DNA of 64,000 bases from JAQVCM01 sp040403095 (GTDB lineage: Bacteria > Bacteroidota > Bacteroidia > Flavobacteriales_D > Crocinitomicaceae). The stretch lies in contig JBBALI010000006.1 of assembly GCA_040403095.1 (NCBI GenBank), forward strand, positions 65,168 to 129,167. Direction: 5' to 3'. Below the pieces are notes generated by a model. It was not told where the DNA came from. It saw only the letters and a program-made list of their open reading frames with translations, and ran no database searches. Shown here in pieces: positions 44,751 to 53,854 of the stretch; position 1 is the first letter of the stretch; each line of letters starts with the position of its first letter. Made by a program: the position numbers and the translations under genes.

Positions 44751-45569
44751 TTAAAAAGCAAGGGACAAACCAATATTTGCTTGAATTAAAGAGAATTGTT
44801 TACGATATCTTACAATATCTGTAAATTCAGCTTCATTCAATTCTAGATCAGACAAATTTTCAACATTGTAATCATTTATGTAGGTTGAACCCATAAAATT
44901 TAAAGTGTACCTAATCCCATAATTCAACATCAAACTTTTCGTCAATGGACTTCTAAAATTCAGAGCATACATCAGCGTATACCCTTTTATTGACGGTCCA
45001 TCATATTTCAAATAACTGCTATAATCTGGTTCAATAGGAATGTTTATGCTAGAAGAATATAACAAATATTCTTCCGAAGCTGCTACGGTATATTCTTTGT
45101 CAACTGGTTTGATTAATCGCACACCAAAACCAAGCTGATGAGAAATTCCCATTGGTAATAATCCTCCATCAGAACTAAACTCGAATTTGGGCATAATACT
45201 CATAGAATTTACATCAATATTTTCAAAATAAAAATTGTAGCTTCCATAATTTTCTCTTCTTGATTCACGTTGGACAGAAAAATAATCAAATCCAAATTCA
45301 AGACCAATTGCAAAATTTCTTTTCAAAGGTCTAGAATAATTAAATCGAAATCCCCAATCGAATTGATCTTTTTTGGAGATTAAATTACTTCCATCTAAAG
45401 CCAAGAATGTAGCATCTTTTCTGCTCAATGTTCTAAGATTAGCAAATAAAGGACTTTGAAAATTAACTGAAAAATCTAAAACATTTTTTTTACCAAAATA
45501 TCCCGGATTTTGGGCACTAACCTGATTAACAAAAACCAGCATTAAAAGCACTTTTACTATTTTTTTCAT
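44751..45569 (-). CDS. Outer-membrane beta-barrel hypothetical protein
   Basis: This 272-residue protein has a signal peptide (IVKVLLMLVFVNQVSAQ) and alternating hydrophobic strands ending in an aromatic residue (ANIGLSLAF at the C-terminus), as expected for an outer-membrane barrel. Segments such as NPGYFGKKNVLDFSVNFQSP and FAIGLEFGFDYFSV support this. No specific family was recognised. It lies 3 bases after the M48 protease gene and is probably co-transcribed with it. Confidence 0.72.
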   Translation of the reverse strand: MKKIVKVLLMLVFVNQVSAQNPGYFGKKNVLDFSVNFQSPLFANLRTLSRKDATFLALDGSNLISKKDQFDWGFRFNYSRPLKRNFAIGLEFGFDYFSVQRESRRENYGSYNFYFENIDVNSMSIMPKFEFSSDGGLLPMGISHQLGFGVRLIKPVDKEYTVAASEEYLLYSSSINIPIEPDYSSYLKYDGPSIKGYTLMYALNFRSPLTKSLMLNYGIRYTLNFMGSTYINDYNVENLSDLELNEAEFTDIVRYRKQFSLIQANIGLSLAF

Positions 45570-45572
45570 GAT

Positions 45573-47804
45573 TTAAAGTGGTTTAGATTTTACTTGTGTC
45601 AATACATCATATAAATGAGCACCAATAGACAAATTACTTAAAGGTTCTTTGTAGTGGTAAAACTTTCCACCTGCAATACCGCCTTTATCGATGTCCATGA
45701 TTATTACATTTAAATCTGTTTCATTTCCCATTAATATTTCTAAAGGAAAAACAACCAACGCGGCCGGAAAAAATAATACCGAAGAGAATAAAACAGCTGA
45801 AAACTGCGGCTGATAAGAATGTTCCAAAATAGAAAACATCACCTTAGATGTTCCATAATTGGTTTGAATATCGGTTAACAATGTGTAATCAACGGGAAAA
45901 ACATCAATGTCTTCCTCATTGGTGATTTGCTGTAAATATGACAATAAAACGGCTCTTTCGTTGAATCCAGGAGTTCCTAATTTCTTCAAAGTTGAACTGC
46001 TGATTGTGGTCACATTCATATCCAAATCCTTGGAAGTTTTTTCGATGATTTCGACAAAATCTTCTCCTAACTTTTCAGATTTAATTCTGTCAATTTGTCC
46101 GTGTCTGTATCTATATACGATTGGTTCTACAAAAATCAAGTCCTGTGCGTCACATCTAATTTGATTTTCTTCTTCCTTTTTATTCAATTTACTGCGTTCA
46201 CCACGGCTCAATAAATCTTCTTTCTCCTCTTCCGCTTTTTGTTCATCCAGTTCTTTCTTGAACTTGTTGAAAGTGGTTAGAAACTCTTCTGATTTGATGA
46301 TGTCAGCAATACCGTACAAATAAAACTTTTCGACGTCAAAATTTAAAGGATCATTTTGATTTTTCTTTTTCTTAATTTTTTCGTACTTACTCAAATTTTC
46401 AGTTTTATTTTCAACTTTTTGAGTTGTATCTGCTTTTATTCTTTCAAATTCAATTTTGGCTTCGTCAAATTTTAAGCTTGAAAAGGCAGTTAAATCAAAC
46501 TTCTCTGTGATGGTTGTCGTTTTAACCATTCGCTCCCAAATCAGTTGAATCTCTTTGTCGTTTGGTTGCAGTTTTTTTATATCTTGTACTTGTCTCAAAG
46601 CCAAAGTAATCAAACCAATTTTATCTAATTTACGCAAGAAAAAATGTAATTCAGCAATTTCTCCTTCGTAATCAGACGCTTTTTGCAAAGTAGCATTCAA
46701 CTTATTCAATTCTTTTAATTGAGCCATTCCTAACCAAGATTTGGCTTTCATTCTTTGCAAGTAAATAGAATTTGGATATTCTTTTTCTAAAAGGAAAATC
46801 GAATAGATTGCATCTGCATAATTGGCGTCAATCACATCATTTCTGATACTTTCAAAACGTGCAATTTTGCGAATGTATTTGAATTTCTCTTCTCCCAGAC
46901 TGTAAACTATCTTTCCCCAATTAGATAAATTTGCCAATTCTTTTTCAGCTGCATCTTTTCTCTTTTTAATATTTGGATGTGAACTTTTAGAATCATCCTC
47001 ATCTTCAACAGCCTTGATTGGATATTTTTCAGGTGAAAACATGCTTTCTGGAACAAACATGTACTCTGAATTGAAATAGGTTTTAGAAATAGCAATTTCA
47101 TCAAAAGGCAAATAGGAAAACATCAATACATCAAAAGTTGCTAAAATCTCCTCTTTTGAATAACCTGCTGCATGATACATTTTTAAACCAATTTTATCAG
47201 CATCAAACTCTTTTTCTTTCGAATATTGACTTAATTTTTCGATGGTTCGATCACTTCTATCTGTTTTCGTTTTCCAATCAAACGTTTCAACCACATGTTT
47301 TTCGGTATAATGCGAAATTTCATGAGCCAAGATGTAAGCCAATTGTGCTTCACTTGTCAACTGTGAAATCAAACCCGTTGTTACAAAAACAATTCCTTGA
47401 TCTGTTGAAAAAGCATTGGAAACATTGGATTTAAGTGTATAAAATCTCAACTCTTTCTGTAAAGTTGCATCATCTTTCAATATTTTCTGAGCAACAGCAT
47501 TCAGATACAAAGTTATTTCATCTCCGTAAATTACTTTGCCAGAATGTAACATTTCATCAATTGAATAGTGAATTCCTTCCAAGAAAATTTTCTCATTTTT
47601 CCCTTTTAGGCTTGTTCTTTCTGTCTTTAAATCATCTTTGATTTTGGCATAAGTCAATTGGGTAAAATCAGCAGGAATTGTACCCACAGATGCCAAGGTT
47701 TTGTAATCGTTGAAATTTTGTTGAGCCAATAAGGAATTTCCATCCAATAGAATTGCTAAAAAAACAAAACAAACGGTTGAAAATCTGAGTTTTATCAAAT
47801 TCAT
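45573..47804 (-). CDS. M48-family metalloprotease, large secreted form
   Basis: This 743-residue protein has a signal peptide ending near LLAQ and a peptidase M48 domain in the first third. The zinc motif HEISH is at residues 161-165 (YILAHEISHYTEKH) and the third ligand Glu199 is in EKEFDADKIGL. The rest is a long helical, TPR-like region rich in Lys and Glu, followed by a C-terminal hydrophobic segment (FSSVLFFPAALVVFPLEIL). It probably degrades or matures envelope proteins in the periplasm, like BepA. It is followed 3 bases later by the barrel-protein gene. Confidence 0.85.
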   Translation of the reverse strand: MNLIKLRFSTVCFVFLAILLDGNSLLAQQNFNDYKTLASVGTIPADFTQLTYAKIKDDLKTERTSLKGKNEKIFLEGIHYSIDEMLHSGKVIYGDEITLYLNAVAQKILKDDATLQKELRFYTLKSNVSNAFSTDQGIVFVTTGLISQLTSEAQLAYILAHEISHYTEKHVVETFDWKTKTDRSDRTIEKLSQYSKEKEFDADKIGLKMYHAAGYSKEEILATFDVLMFSYLPFDEIAISKTYFNSEYMFVPESMFSPEKYPIKAVEDEDDSKSSHPNIKKRKDAAEKELANLSNWGKIVYSLGEEKFKYIRKIARFESIRNDVIDANYADAIYSIFLLEKEYPNSIYLQRMKAKSWLGMAQLKELNKLNATLQKASDYEGEIAELHFFLRKLDKIGLITLALRQVQDIKKLQPNDKEIQLIWERMVKTTTITEKFDLTAFSSLKFDEAKIEFERIKADTTQKVENKTENLSKYEKIKKKKNQNDPLNFDVEKFYLYGIADIIKSEEFLTTFNKFKKELDEQKAEEEKEDLLSRGERSKLNKKEEENQIRCDAQDLIFVEPIVYRYRHGQIDRIKSEKLGEDFVEIIEKTSKDLDMNVTTISSSTLKKLGTPGFNERAVLLSYLQQITNEEDIDVFPVDYTLLTDIQTNYGTSKVMFSILEHSYQPQFSAVLFSSVLFFPAALVVFPLEILMGNETDLNVIIMDIDKGGIAGGKFYHYKEPLSNLSIGAHLYDVLTQVKSKPL

Positions 47805-47913
47805 AGTTAAGTTAAATTAAAATTGAGAGTGAAATTAAGTTTAAAAAATGTGAAAAATGAATTTTTGAATAAAAAAATCAGTCTTTTAATGAAATAAATT
47901 ATCAGAAGTAGAA

Positions 47914-48906
47914 TTATTTAATTTCAATCGATCTAATTAACTCCAGCGATTTACAATGCATATTCACTTTTTGAATGAGTTGATAAGTCCCAGCTGAACT
48001 GTATGTATGACTTGGATTTTCATCGCTCGAAATTTGTCCATCACCAAAATTCCATTCTACCCATGAAGCATTTTCGGATGTATTGTAAGCTTTCAATTCT
48101 TTGCCATTGATTACCAAATCAAAACCAGGCTTTAACTGTGTAGAATTTTGAATAAATCGCCATTGATTTAAGTTATTAAGCACAACTTGCGAAACGTTTG
48201 ACTCAATAATATTTCGCACATCTGGCGATAAAGCTACGATTGCGCTGTTGTTAATTGGAGATTCTCCGAAAATCGTCGTGTAAAAAGTACTTGAAATCAG
48301 ATATGAACCTTCAAAGCTTGGGTGAATATTGTCAGGATGATATAAATTTAAGCCCGCATAATTTTTGCGAATGGTTTTCCAAACTTCACCGATTGGTGCA
48401 ATTCTGGCATTCAACAAATCTGCAAAACGCATGTATTGATTTGTAATTCGCTCTTGCATAGAATCATAAGTGGCAACTGCACTCCATTTCGGATTGCCAT
48501 TTTTGTAGCCCCAAGTCATATATAAAACCACTTGAGTGCAAGAACTATTTGCTTGAATGCTATCCACAATTTGCTTGGCAAAAGGCAAACTTTTTTTGTT
48601 TACAATCGATTCAGGTTGAGCCAATTCATTGCTATGTCCTTGAATGATTACATAATCCCATTTTCTGGATTTGATCGCGCGGTAAGTCTCATCGCTGTGT
48701 GCGTGATAATCGAAATCTTTTCCGCCTTCAACAACAGTATCAACAAAGATTTTTTTGCCTTGAGATTCAGCTATATCTCTGAACATGAAAGGCATATTAT
48801 TCATAAAAGTAAAACTATTACCGATAAAAAGTACATTCGTTTCGTTTTGCGCCCATGAAAAACTAACTATAAAGAAAATTGAAAAACCAAACAAATACTT
48901 TACCAT
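47914..48906 (-). CDS. SGNH-like hydrolase with C-terminal PKD domain
   Basis: This 330-residue protein has a signal peptide (FSIFFIVSFSWAQ). An SGNH/GDSL-type esterase-like domain follows, with NVLFIGNSFTFMNNMP holding the nucleophile Ser, YVIIQGHSNELAQPES, and DNIHPSFEG as the Asp-His pair; the arrangement resembles DUF4886. The last 70 residues are a PKD domain (VEWNFGDGQISSDENPSHTY). It probably removes acyl groups from a carbohydrate outside the cytoplasm. No T9SS tail is seen. A -7 box lies just upstream. Confidence 0.82.
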   Translation of the reverse strand: MVKYLFGFSIFFIVSFSWAQNETNVLFIGNSFTFMNNMPFMFRDIAESQGKKIFVDTVVEGGKDFDYHAHSDETYRAIKSRKWDYVIIQGHSNELAQPESIVNKKSLPFAKQIVDSIQANSSCTQVVLYMTWGYKNGNPKWSAVATYDSMQERITNQYMRFADLLNARIAPIGEVWKTIRKNYAGLNLYHPDNIHPSFEGSYLISSTFYTTIFGESPINNSAIVALSPDVRNIIESNVSQVVLNNLNQWRFIQNSTQLKPGFDLVINGKELKAYNTSENASWVEWNFGDGQISSDENPSHTYSSAGTYQLIQKVNMHCKSLELIRSIEIK

Positions 48907-48927
48907 AATTTACTTCTGAATTTTAGG

Positions 48928-48935
48928 CAAAAATA
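48928..48935 (-). promoter_or_regulatory. -7 box of the SGNH-PKD gene
   Basis: The minus strand reads TATTTTTG, an exact TAnnTTTG match, 22 bases before the ATG. Confidence 0.5.
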
Positions 48936-49024
48936 GTGGTTTTTATATTAAATTCCTTAATTTCGAGCTAGTAAACTTTGAGGCGATTATTTACGTCTCT
49001 CTTTCAACATTAACAACCAACAAT

Positions 49025-51304
49025 ATGCGTTTTCTTTTTTTTGGAATCTTATTTTTAACTCATTTAAACGTTTTCGCGCAATTCAAATTTGATTACAACG
49101 ATTCAATTCCTGTAAAAATCGGCAATGATACTTTGCTTTTCCCTTGGGCTGGAGGATTGAATTATGTGCAGTTTTCTGACATTGATTTCGATTTCGATGG
49201 CGACATGGATTTATTCATTTTTGACCGAAGCAAAGACAATATCAGACTTTTTGAAACGGTTTCTGTCAATGGAAATTTAGAATATAAATTTGTCCAAAAT
49301 GCATACACTTATTTTCCGTCAGACACCAAAAACAGGGCTGCTTTGTTGGATTACGATGGTGATGGAAAAAACGATTTATTCACCTATGGAATCGGCGGAG
49401 TGAAAGTATATCGCAACATTGGAAATGCAATTGATGGTTTACAATGGGCACTGACCTCCAATCTTTTATACTCAGATTACATTGGAAGTTATTCAAATTT
49501 ATACGTGAGCTCAAGCGACATTCCTGCGTATGTTGATGTAGATTTTGATTCCGATATCGATATTTTAACTTTCAGTATTTCAGGTCAAAGAATCGAATAT
49601 CACCAAAATCAAAGTATGGAATTGTATGGTCATAATGATTCACTGGTTTTTGTGTTGAAAAACGAATGTTGGGGGAAATTTTCAGAAGATCCAAATAACA
49701 ATTCGTTGATATTGAACGACCCTACAGCTCCTTGTAACACACCAAATGTGCCAGATCCACAAAAATTAAGTGGGATTGAAAATCCAATTGATCAAGAAAT
49801 AACGCAAAAAACCAAACGACATGCCGGTTCCACCATTTTAGCGATTGACATTGATAATTCGGGAGTTTATGATTTAGTTTTGGGAGATGTTTCGCACGAC
49901 AATTTGATTCTGGTTGTCAACGGTGGAACGGCACCAAACACCAATTCAGCAATGATTTCACAAGATGAAAATTTTCCGAGCAACACTACGCCTGCCTCAT
50001 TGACATTATTTCCTGCCAGTTTTTACCTTGATGTAGACCATGATCAAATTAAAGACTTGATTGTAGGCGCCAATGCCAAAGGCGTTTCTCAAAATGAAAA
50101 AGGAATTTTATTCTACAAAAACGTAGGAACAAATGAATTGCCAAACTTTATTTTTAAATCAAAAAGCTTTTTACAAGAAGAAATGATTGAAAATGGTGTG
50201 GGTTCAATTCCTGTGTTTTTTGATCAAAATGGCGATGGAAAAGAAGATTTATTGGTCGCTAATTTTTACCGATACAAAGAACCTTTGTTGAAAGAAAGTG
50301 CTTTGAGTCATTACAGAAATACAGGAACACCTTCTGCCCCATTTTTTACTTTTGTTGAAAATAATTACTTGAATTTATTAGCGCAATCTTATGGATTGAG
50401 AACTGTTCCCACCTTCGGAGACATCGACCAAGATGGTGACAAAGATTTGTTTTTAGGACTGGAAAATGGTACGGTCGTTTATTACCAAAACATTGCTGCT
50501 ACTGGCGCTGCCGCTCAATTTGCAACACCGGTTCAAAATTACACAGACAATTTAGGAAGTGTAATCACAGCAAGCTCTTATTGTTTTCCACAATTGTTTG
50601 ATTTGGATAACGATGGCTTATTGGATTTGATTATAGGCAAAAAGACGGGCGAAATAATGTACTATAAAAACATTGGAAATGCTAGTAATCCTTCATTTAG
50701 TTTGGTGAATGATACACTGGGCGGAATTGACATTTCACCAACTACACCAGAAGGTTATGCAGCACCCCATTTTTTCAGATACAACGATACCACACATTTA
50801 TTTTTAGGAGGAAGTGACGGGAAATGTCATTACTACAATGACATCGACAATCATTTGAATTCGGGAGAAATTTTCAACCTGGTTTCTGATGAATTTAGAG
50901 GAATTCATGTTGAAAACTACAGTTCGTTTTACGTCAACGACATTGACCAAGATGGCAAATTGAATCTATTTGTCGGCGGAGATTTAGGCGGAGTATTGCA
51001 TTTAGAGCACAATCCAAGCAGCATTTCAGGTTTGGAAGAATTGTCAACTGCCAGTAAAATCATTTTGTATCCAAATCCAGGGAAAGATGCATTTACATTG
51101 CTTTTTCAGGATGAAAATATTTCAAAGATTAATTTAATTATTTTGGATGCGAATGGCCGAATTGTTTATGAAAATCCGAATCTTAATGTAATTCAAGGGA
51201 AAGTGAATTTCGATTTAGAAACAGAAAATGGCGTTTATTTTGTCAAAATACTGACGAATGATTCTGAGAGAATTGAATTTCGAAAATTGGTAATTCAAAG
51301 GTAG
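49025..51304 (+). CDS. FG-GAP/VCBS repeat protein with T9SS sorting tail
   Basis: This 759-residue protein has a signal peptide (FLFFGILFLTHLNVFAQ) and many FG-GAP/VCBS calcium-binding turns: DIDFDFDGDMDLFIFD, YDGDGKNDLFTYG, DQNGDGKEDLLVA, DIDQDGDKDLFLG, DLDNDGLLDLIIG and DIDQDGKLNLFVGG. These form a beta-propeller-like adhesive surface. The last 80 residues are a type A T9SS sorting domain (IILYPNPGKDAFTL, LDANGRIVYE, NGVYFVKILT, RKLVIQR). It is exported and attached to, or released from, the cell surface. No enzyme domain is seen. Confidence 0.92.
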   Translation: MRFLFFGILFLTHLNVFAQFKFDYNDSIPVKIGNDTLLFPWAGGLNYVQFSDIDFDFDGDMDLFIFDRSKDNIRLFETVSVNGNLEYKFVQNAYTYFPSDTKNRAALLDYDGDGKNDLFTYGIGGVKVYRNIGNAIDGLQWALTSNLLYSDYIGSYSNLYVSSSDIPAYVDVDFDSDIDILTFSISGQRIEYHQNQSMELYGHNDSLVFVLKNECWGKFSEDPNNNSLILNDPTAPCNTPNVPDPQKLSGIENPIDQEITQKTKRHAGSTILAIDIDNSGVYDLVLGDVSHDNLILVVNGGTAPNTNSAMISQDENFPSNTTPASLTLFPASFYLDVDHDQIKDLIVGANAKGVSQNEKGILFYKNVGTNELPNFIFKSKSFLQEEMIENGVGSIPVFFDQNGDGKEDLLVANFYRYKEPLLKESALSHYRNTGTPSAPFFTFVENNYLNLLAQSYGLRTVPTFGDIDQDGDKDLFLGLENGTVVYYQNIAATGAAAQFATPVQNYTDNLGSVITASSYCFPQLFDLDNDGLLDLIIGKKTGEIMYYKNIGNASNPSFSLVNDTLGGIDISPTTPEGYAAPHFFRYNDTTHLFLGGSDGKCHYYNDIDNHLNSGEIFNLVSDEFRGIHVENYSSFYVNDIDQDGKLNLFVGGDLGGVLHLEHNPSSISGLEELSTASKIILYPNPGKDAFTLLFQDENISKINLIILDANGRIVYENPNLNVIQGKVNFDLETENGVYFVKILTNDSERIEFRKLVIQR

Positions 51305-51432
51305 ATTATTGGATAATTGGATTTTTGGACAGATGTTCTGTCTGCAAAAAACTTTTGCTGTACATTTAAAAAATCTCACACAGACGAAGTCAGCTACGAA
51401 GTGAGTCGAATAATCTAACAATCCAATAATCC
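51304..51432. repeat. Intergenic inverted-repeat element
   Basis: The arms GATTATTGGAT (51304-51314) and ATCCAATAATC (51421-51431) are perfect complements, and between them lies the hairpin GACAGA-TGT-TCTGTC (51328-51342). The stretch separates the convergent FG-GAP gene and ispE and may end transcription in both directions, though it lacks a clear T run. Confidence 0.6.
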
Positions 51433-51468
51433 AACACCGCCGCAGGCAGCTGCGAAGCAAATCCAAAC

Positions 51469-52278
51469 CTACAGTTTCACTATCTTCTCAAAAACACCAG
51501 ATTCTTGGTGGAAAGTCAAACTCGGCTCAATCTCATAAATCGCATACATCGTGGAGCCACTGCCGGACATGGAAGCGTAGATTGCTCCTTCATCGTATAG
51601 TTTTTGCTTCACATCAATCAAACTTGGATGGTATTCAAAAACAGAATTTTCGAAATCATTTTTGAGTAAATTTTTCCAACGTTCAACTGGATGCGAAACG
51701 ATGTCGACGACTGATTGAAAATGATCGTAAAACTGAACTTTGGAGAACGCTTCTTTTGTGCTGACATGAATGCCAACATTCACCAATTTTAAATAGTAAG
51801 CCGATAAATCCAACTCAAAATAGGACAAAATCTCCCCTCTACCCTGTGCGATTTGTGGATTTTCTTTAATAAACAAAGGACAATCACTACCCAATTGTGC
51901 GGCTAAATTTTGCAATTTTTCCGTTGGTAAATTTAAATTGAAAAGCGAATTCAATCCTTTCAAAACAGCAGAAGCATTCGACGAACCGCCGCCCAAACCA
52001 CCGCCCATCGGAATGATTTTATGCAAATGAATCGTCACATTCGGAATCTCATACTGAGAACGAATCAACTCAAAAGCTTTGATGCACAAATTGTTATTCT
52101 CATCCCCAGGGATATCCAAACCTGTCGATTGAAAAACAAAATCCTCAGAAGGAACGATTTCCAACACATCCGTAAATGGCAATTGATACATCAAAGTATC
52201 CAAATTGTGGAAACCATCTGCCCGTTTGTTGAGAATGTGCAGTCCTAAATTTATCTTACAAGGAGGAAATAAAATCAT
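51469..52278 (-). CDS. ispE: 4-diphosphocytidyl-2-C-methyl-D-erythritol kinase IspE
   Basis: IspE phosphorylates CDP-ME in the non-mevalonate isoprenoid pathway. The 269-residue GHMP kinase starts ILFPPCKINLGLHILNKRADGFHNL, has the ATP-binding glycine loop MGGGLGGGSSNASAVL, and near the C-terminus the GHMP motif IYASMSGSGSTMYAIY. Length is normal. It is a single-gene unit on the minus strand; accA is divergent on the other side. Confidence 0.95.
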   Translation of the reverse strand: MILFPPCKINLGLHILNKRADGFHNLDTLMYQLPFTDVLEIVPSEDFVFQSTGLDIPGDENNNLCIKAFELIRSQYEIPNVTIHLHKIIPMGGGLGGGSSNASAVLKGLNSLFNLNLPTEKLQNLAAQLGSDCPLFIKENPQIAQGRGEILSYFELDLSAYYLKLVNVGIHVSTKEAFSKVQFYDHFQSVVDIVSHPVERWKNLLKNDFENSVFEYHPSLIDVKQKLYDEGAIYASMSGSGSTMYAIYEIEPSLTFHQESGVFEKIVKL

Positions 52279-52575
52279 GGTTTAAAGATACAGAGAAATA
52301 TCATTTCGTTTTGGTTTCAAGTAAATTGAAAAGATAATTTAACACCTAAATCTCATCTTAAAAAAAATTGAAATCGATTTACAAACAATTGATATTGAAC
52401 ATTTCCCCCTTCGGAGAGAGACAAAGAGGGAGGAAAAAATTTTTCACCTAACACAATGACTAACAATCATTTGAATAATTCATCATATGAATGCCGAATT
52501 TGAATGAATTTATCTCCATTTTTTGCATTTCAAATGAAGTATTTTCGTAACTTTCGCCACCAAAATAGAATTTAT
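52279..52575. other. Divergent intergenic region between ispE and accA
   Basis: This region of about 300 bases is AT-rich. It contains a -7-like TATCTTTA on the minus strand just before ispE and TAACTTTC (52548-52555), a one-mismatch -7 box, before accA with a TTTTGC string about 22 bases upstream. The accA frame stays open upstream to 52504, but the conserved protein begins at 52576. No other gene was seen. Confidence 0.45.
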
Positions 52576-53529
52576 ATGTCAACTTATTTAGATTTTGAAG
52601 AACCGTTGAAGGCATTGGAAGAGCAAATCGCTCAAACCAAAGAAATTGGAGATTCAACAGATGTCGATATGGCAGATAAAGTTCATGCTTTAGAACAAAA
52701 ATTAGCAGAAAAAACCAAAGAAATTTTCGCAGGATTGACTCCTTGGCAACGTGTACAAATGTCTCGTCACCCAGATCGTCCTTATTCTTTGGCATATATC
52801 AATGCAATTTCAAACAATACTTTTCAAGAACTTCACGGCGATAGAAATGTAAAAGACGACAAAGCCATGATCGGTGGTTTTGGTTTGTTGGATGGTGAAA
52901 CAGTCATGTTTATCGGACAACAAAAAGGTATCAATACCAAAATGCGTCAATACAGAAATTTCGGTATGCCAAATCCTGAAGGATATAGAAAAGCTTTGAG
53001 ATTGATGAAATTGGCAGAGAAATTCGGTAAACCAATCGTTACTTTCATTGACACTCCGGGAGCATTTCCAGGATTAGAAGCTGAAGAGCGTGGACAAGGC
53101 GAAGCAATCGCGCGCAATATCTACGAAATGATGCGATTGAAAGTGCCAGTAATTTGTATCATTATCGGTGAAGGTGCATCTGGTGGTGCATTGGGAATTG
53201 GTGTTGGTGACAAAGTAGTCATGTTAGAAAACACTTGGTATTCGGTAATTTCTCCAGAATCTTGCTCTTCCATTCTTTGGAGAAGCTGGGAATTCAAAGA
53301 AACAGCTGCTGAAGCATTGAAATTGACTTCTACAGACATGAAAAACAACAAATTAGTTGACGAAGTAATCATCGAACCTTTGAACGGTGCGCACAGAAGT
53401 CAAGAAGAAATGTTTGGAATTGTCAAAGAAAACATCAAAAATTACTTAAAAGAACTGAAAGCAATCGCTCCAGAAAAACGCATCAACGATCGAATAGATA
53501 AGTTTTGCGCGATGGGGGTTTGGGAGTGA
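52576..53529 (+). CDS. accA: Acetyl-CoA carboxylase carboxyltransferase subunit alpha
   Basis: AccA with AccD transfers the carboxyl group from biotin to acetyl-CoA to give malonyl-CoA for fatty acid synthesis. The 317-residue protein begins STYLDFEEPLKALEEQI, then has VQMSRHPDRPYSLAYI, FQELHGDRNVKDDKAMIGG, PEGYRKALRLMKLAEKF, TFIDTPGAFPGLEAEERGQG and IIGEGASGGALGIGVGD, all conserved. ATG 52576 is chosen because the conserved start lies there; 24 residues of unlikely upstream extension are left out. Confidence 0.96.
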   Translation: MSTYLDFEEPLKALEEQIAQTKEIGDSTDVDMADKVHALEQKLAEKTKEIFAGLTPWQRVQMSRHPDRPYSLAYINAISNNTFQELHGDRNVKDDKAMIGGFGLLDGETVMFIGQQKGINTKMRQYRNFGMPNPEGYRKALRLMKLAEKFGKPIVTFIDTPGAFPGLEAEERGQGEAIARNIYEMMRLKVPVICIIIGEGASGGALGIGVGDKVVMLENTWYSVISPESCSSILWRSWEFKETAAEALKLTSTDMKNNKLVDEVIIEPLNGAHRSQEEMFGIVKENIKNYLKELKAIAPEKRINDRIDKFCAMGVWE

Positions 53530-53854
53530 GAGAGGAGATTTTAAGATTTTAGGATATTAGGATTTTAAGACTTTGATTTTCGATAGTGCAGAAATTATCG
53601 CAAGAATTGCTCAGCAACTAAGAAAATCCAGTCTTAAAGTTGCATTGTAACGACTCCTAAAATTTTAATATATTAAAGCGAAGCGGGTCTTTTTTTTCGA
53701 GACTTTAAGATTTTAGGATATTATGATTTTAAGACTTTGATTTTTTTTCAATATTGAAATTATTGTTAAGTTGCAAAGCAACCAATAAAATAAAAGTCTT
53801 AAAGTTGCGTAGCAACGACTCCTAAAATCTTAATATCCTAATATCTAAAAAAAA
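53530..53854. repeat. Two tandem copies of a large palindromic intergenic repeat
   Basis: Unit 1 (about 53539-53676) and unit 2 (about 53702-53850) each have a left arm of the type TTAAGATTTTAGGATATTA plus TTTTAAGACTTTGATTTT and a right arm AGTCTTAAAGTTGC...CGACTCCTAAAAT.TTAATAT. In unit 2, TTAAGATTTTAGG (53706-53718) is the exact complement of CCTAAAATCTTAA (53821-53833). Small hairpins GTTGC-AAA-GCAAC (53770) and GTTGC-GTA-GCAAC (53804) are embedded. There is no coding frame, so this looks like a dispersed non-coding palindrome. Confidence 0.8.

Noticed and set aside
47138..47641. Two plus-strand frames opposite the M48 protease gene
   Set aside because: They lie antisense to the conserved zinc-protease domain and show no known motif.
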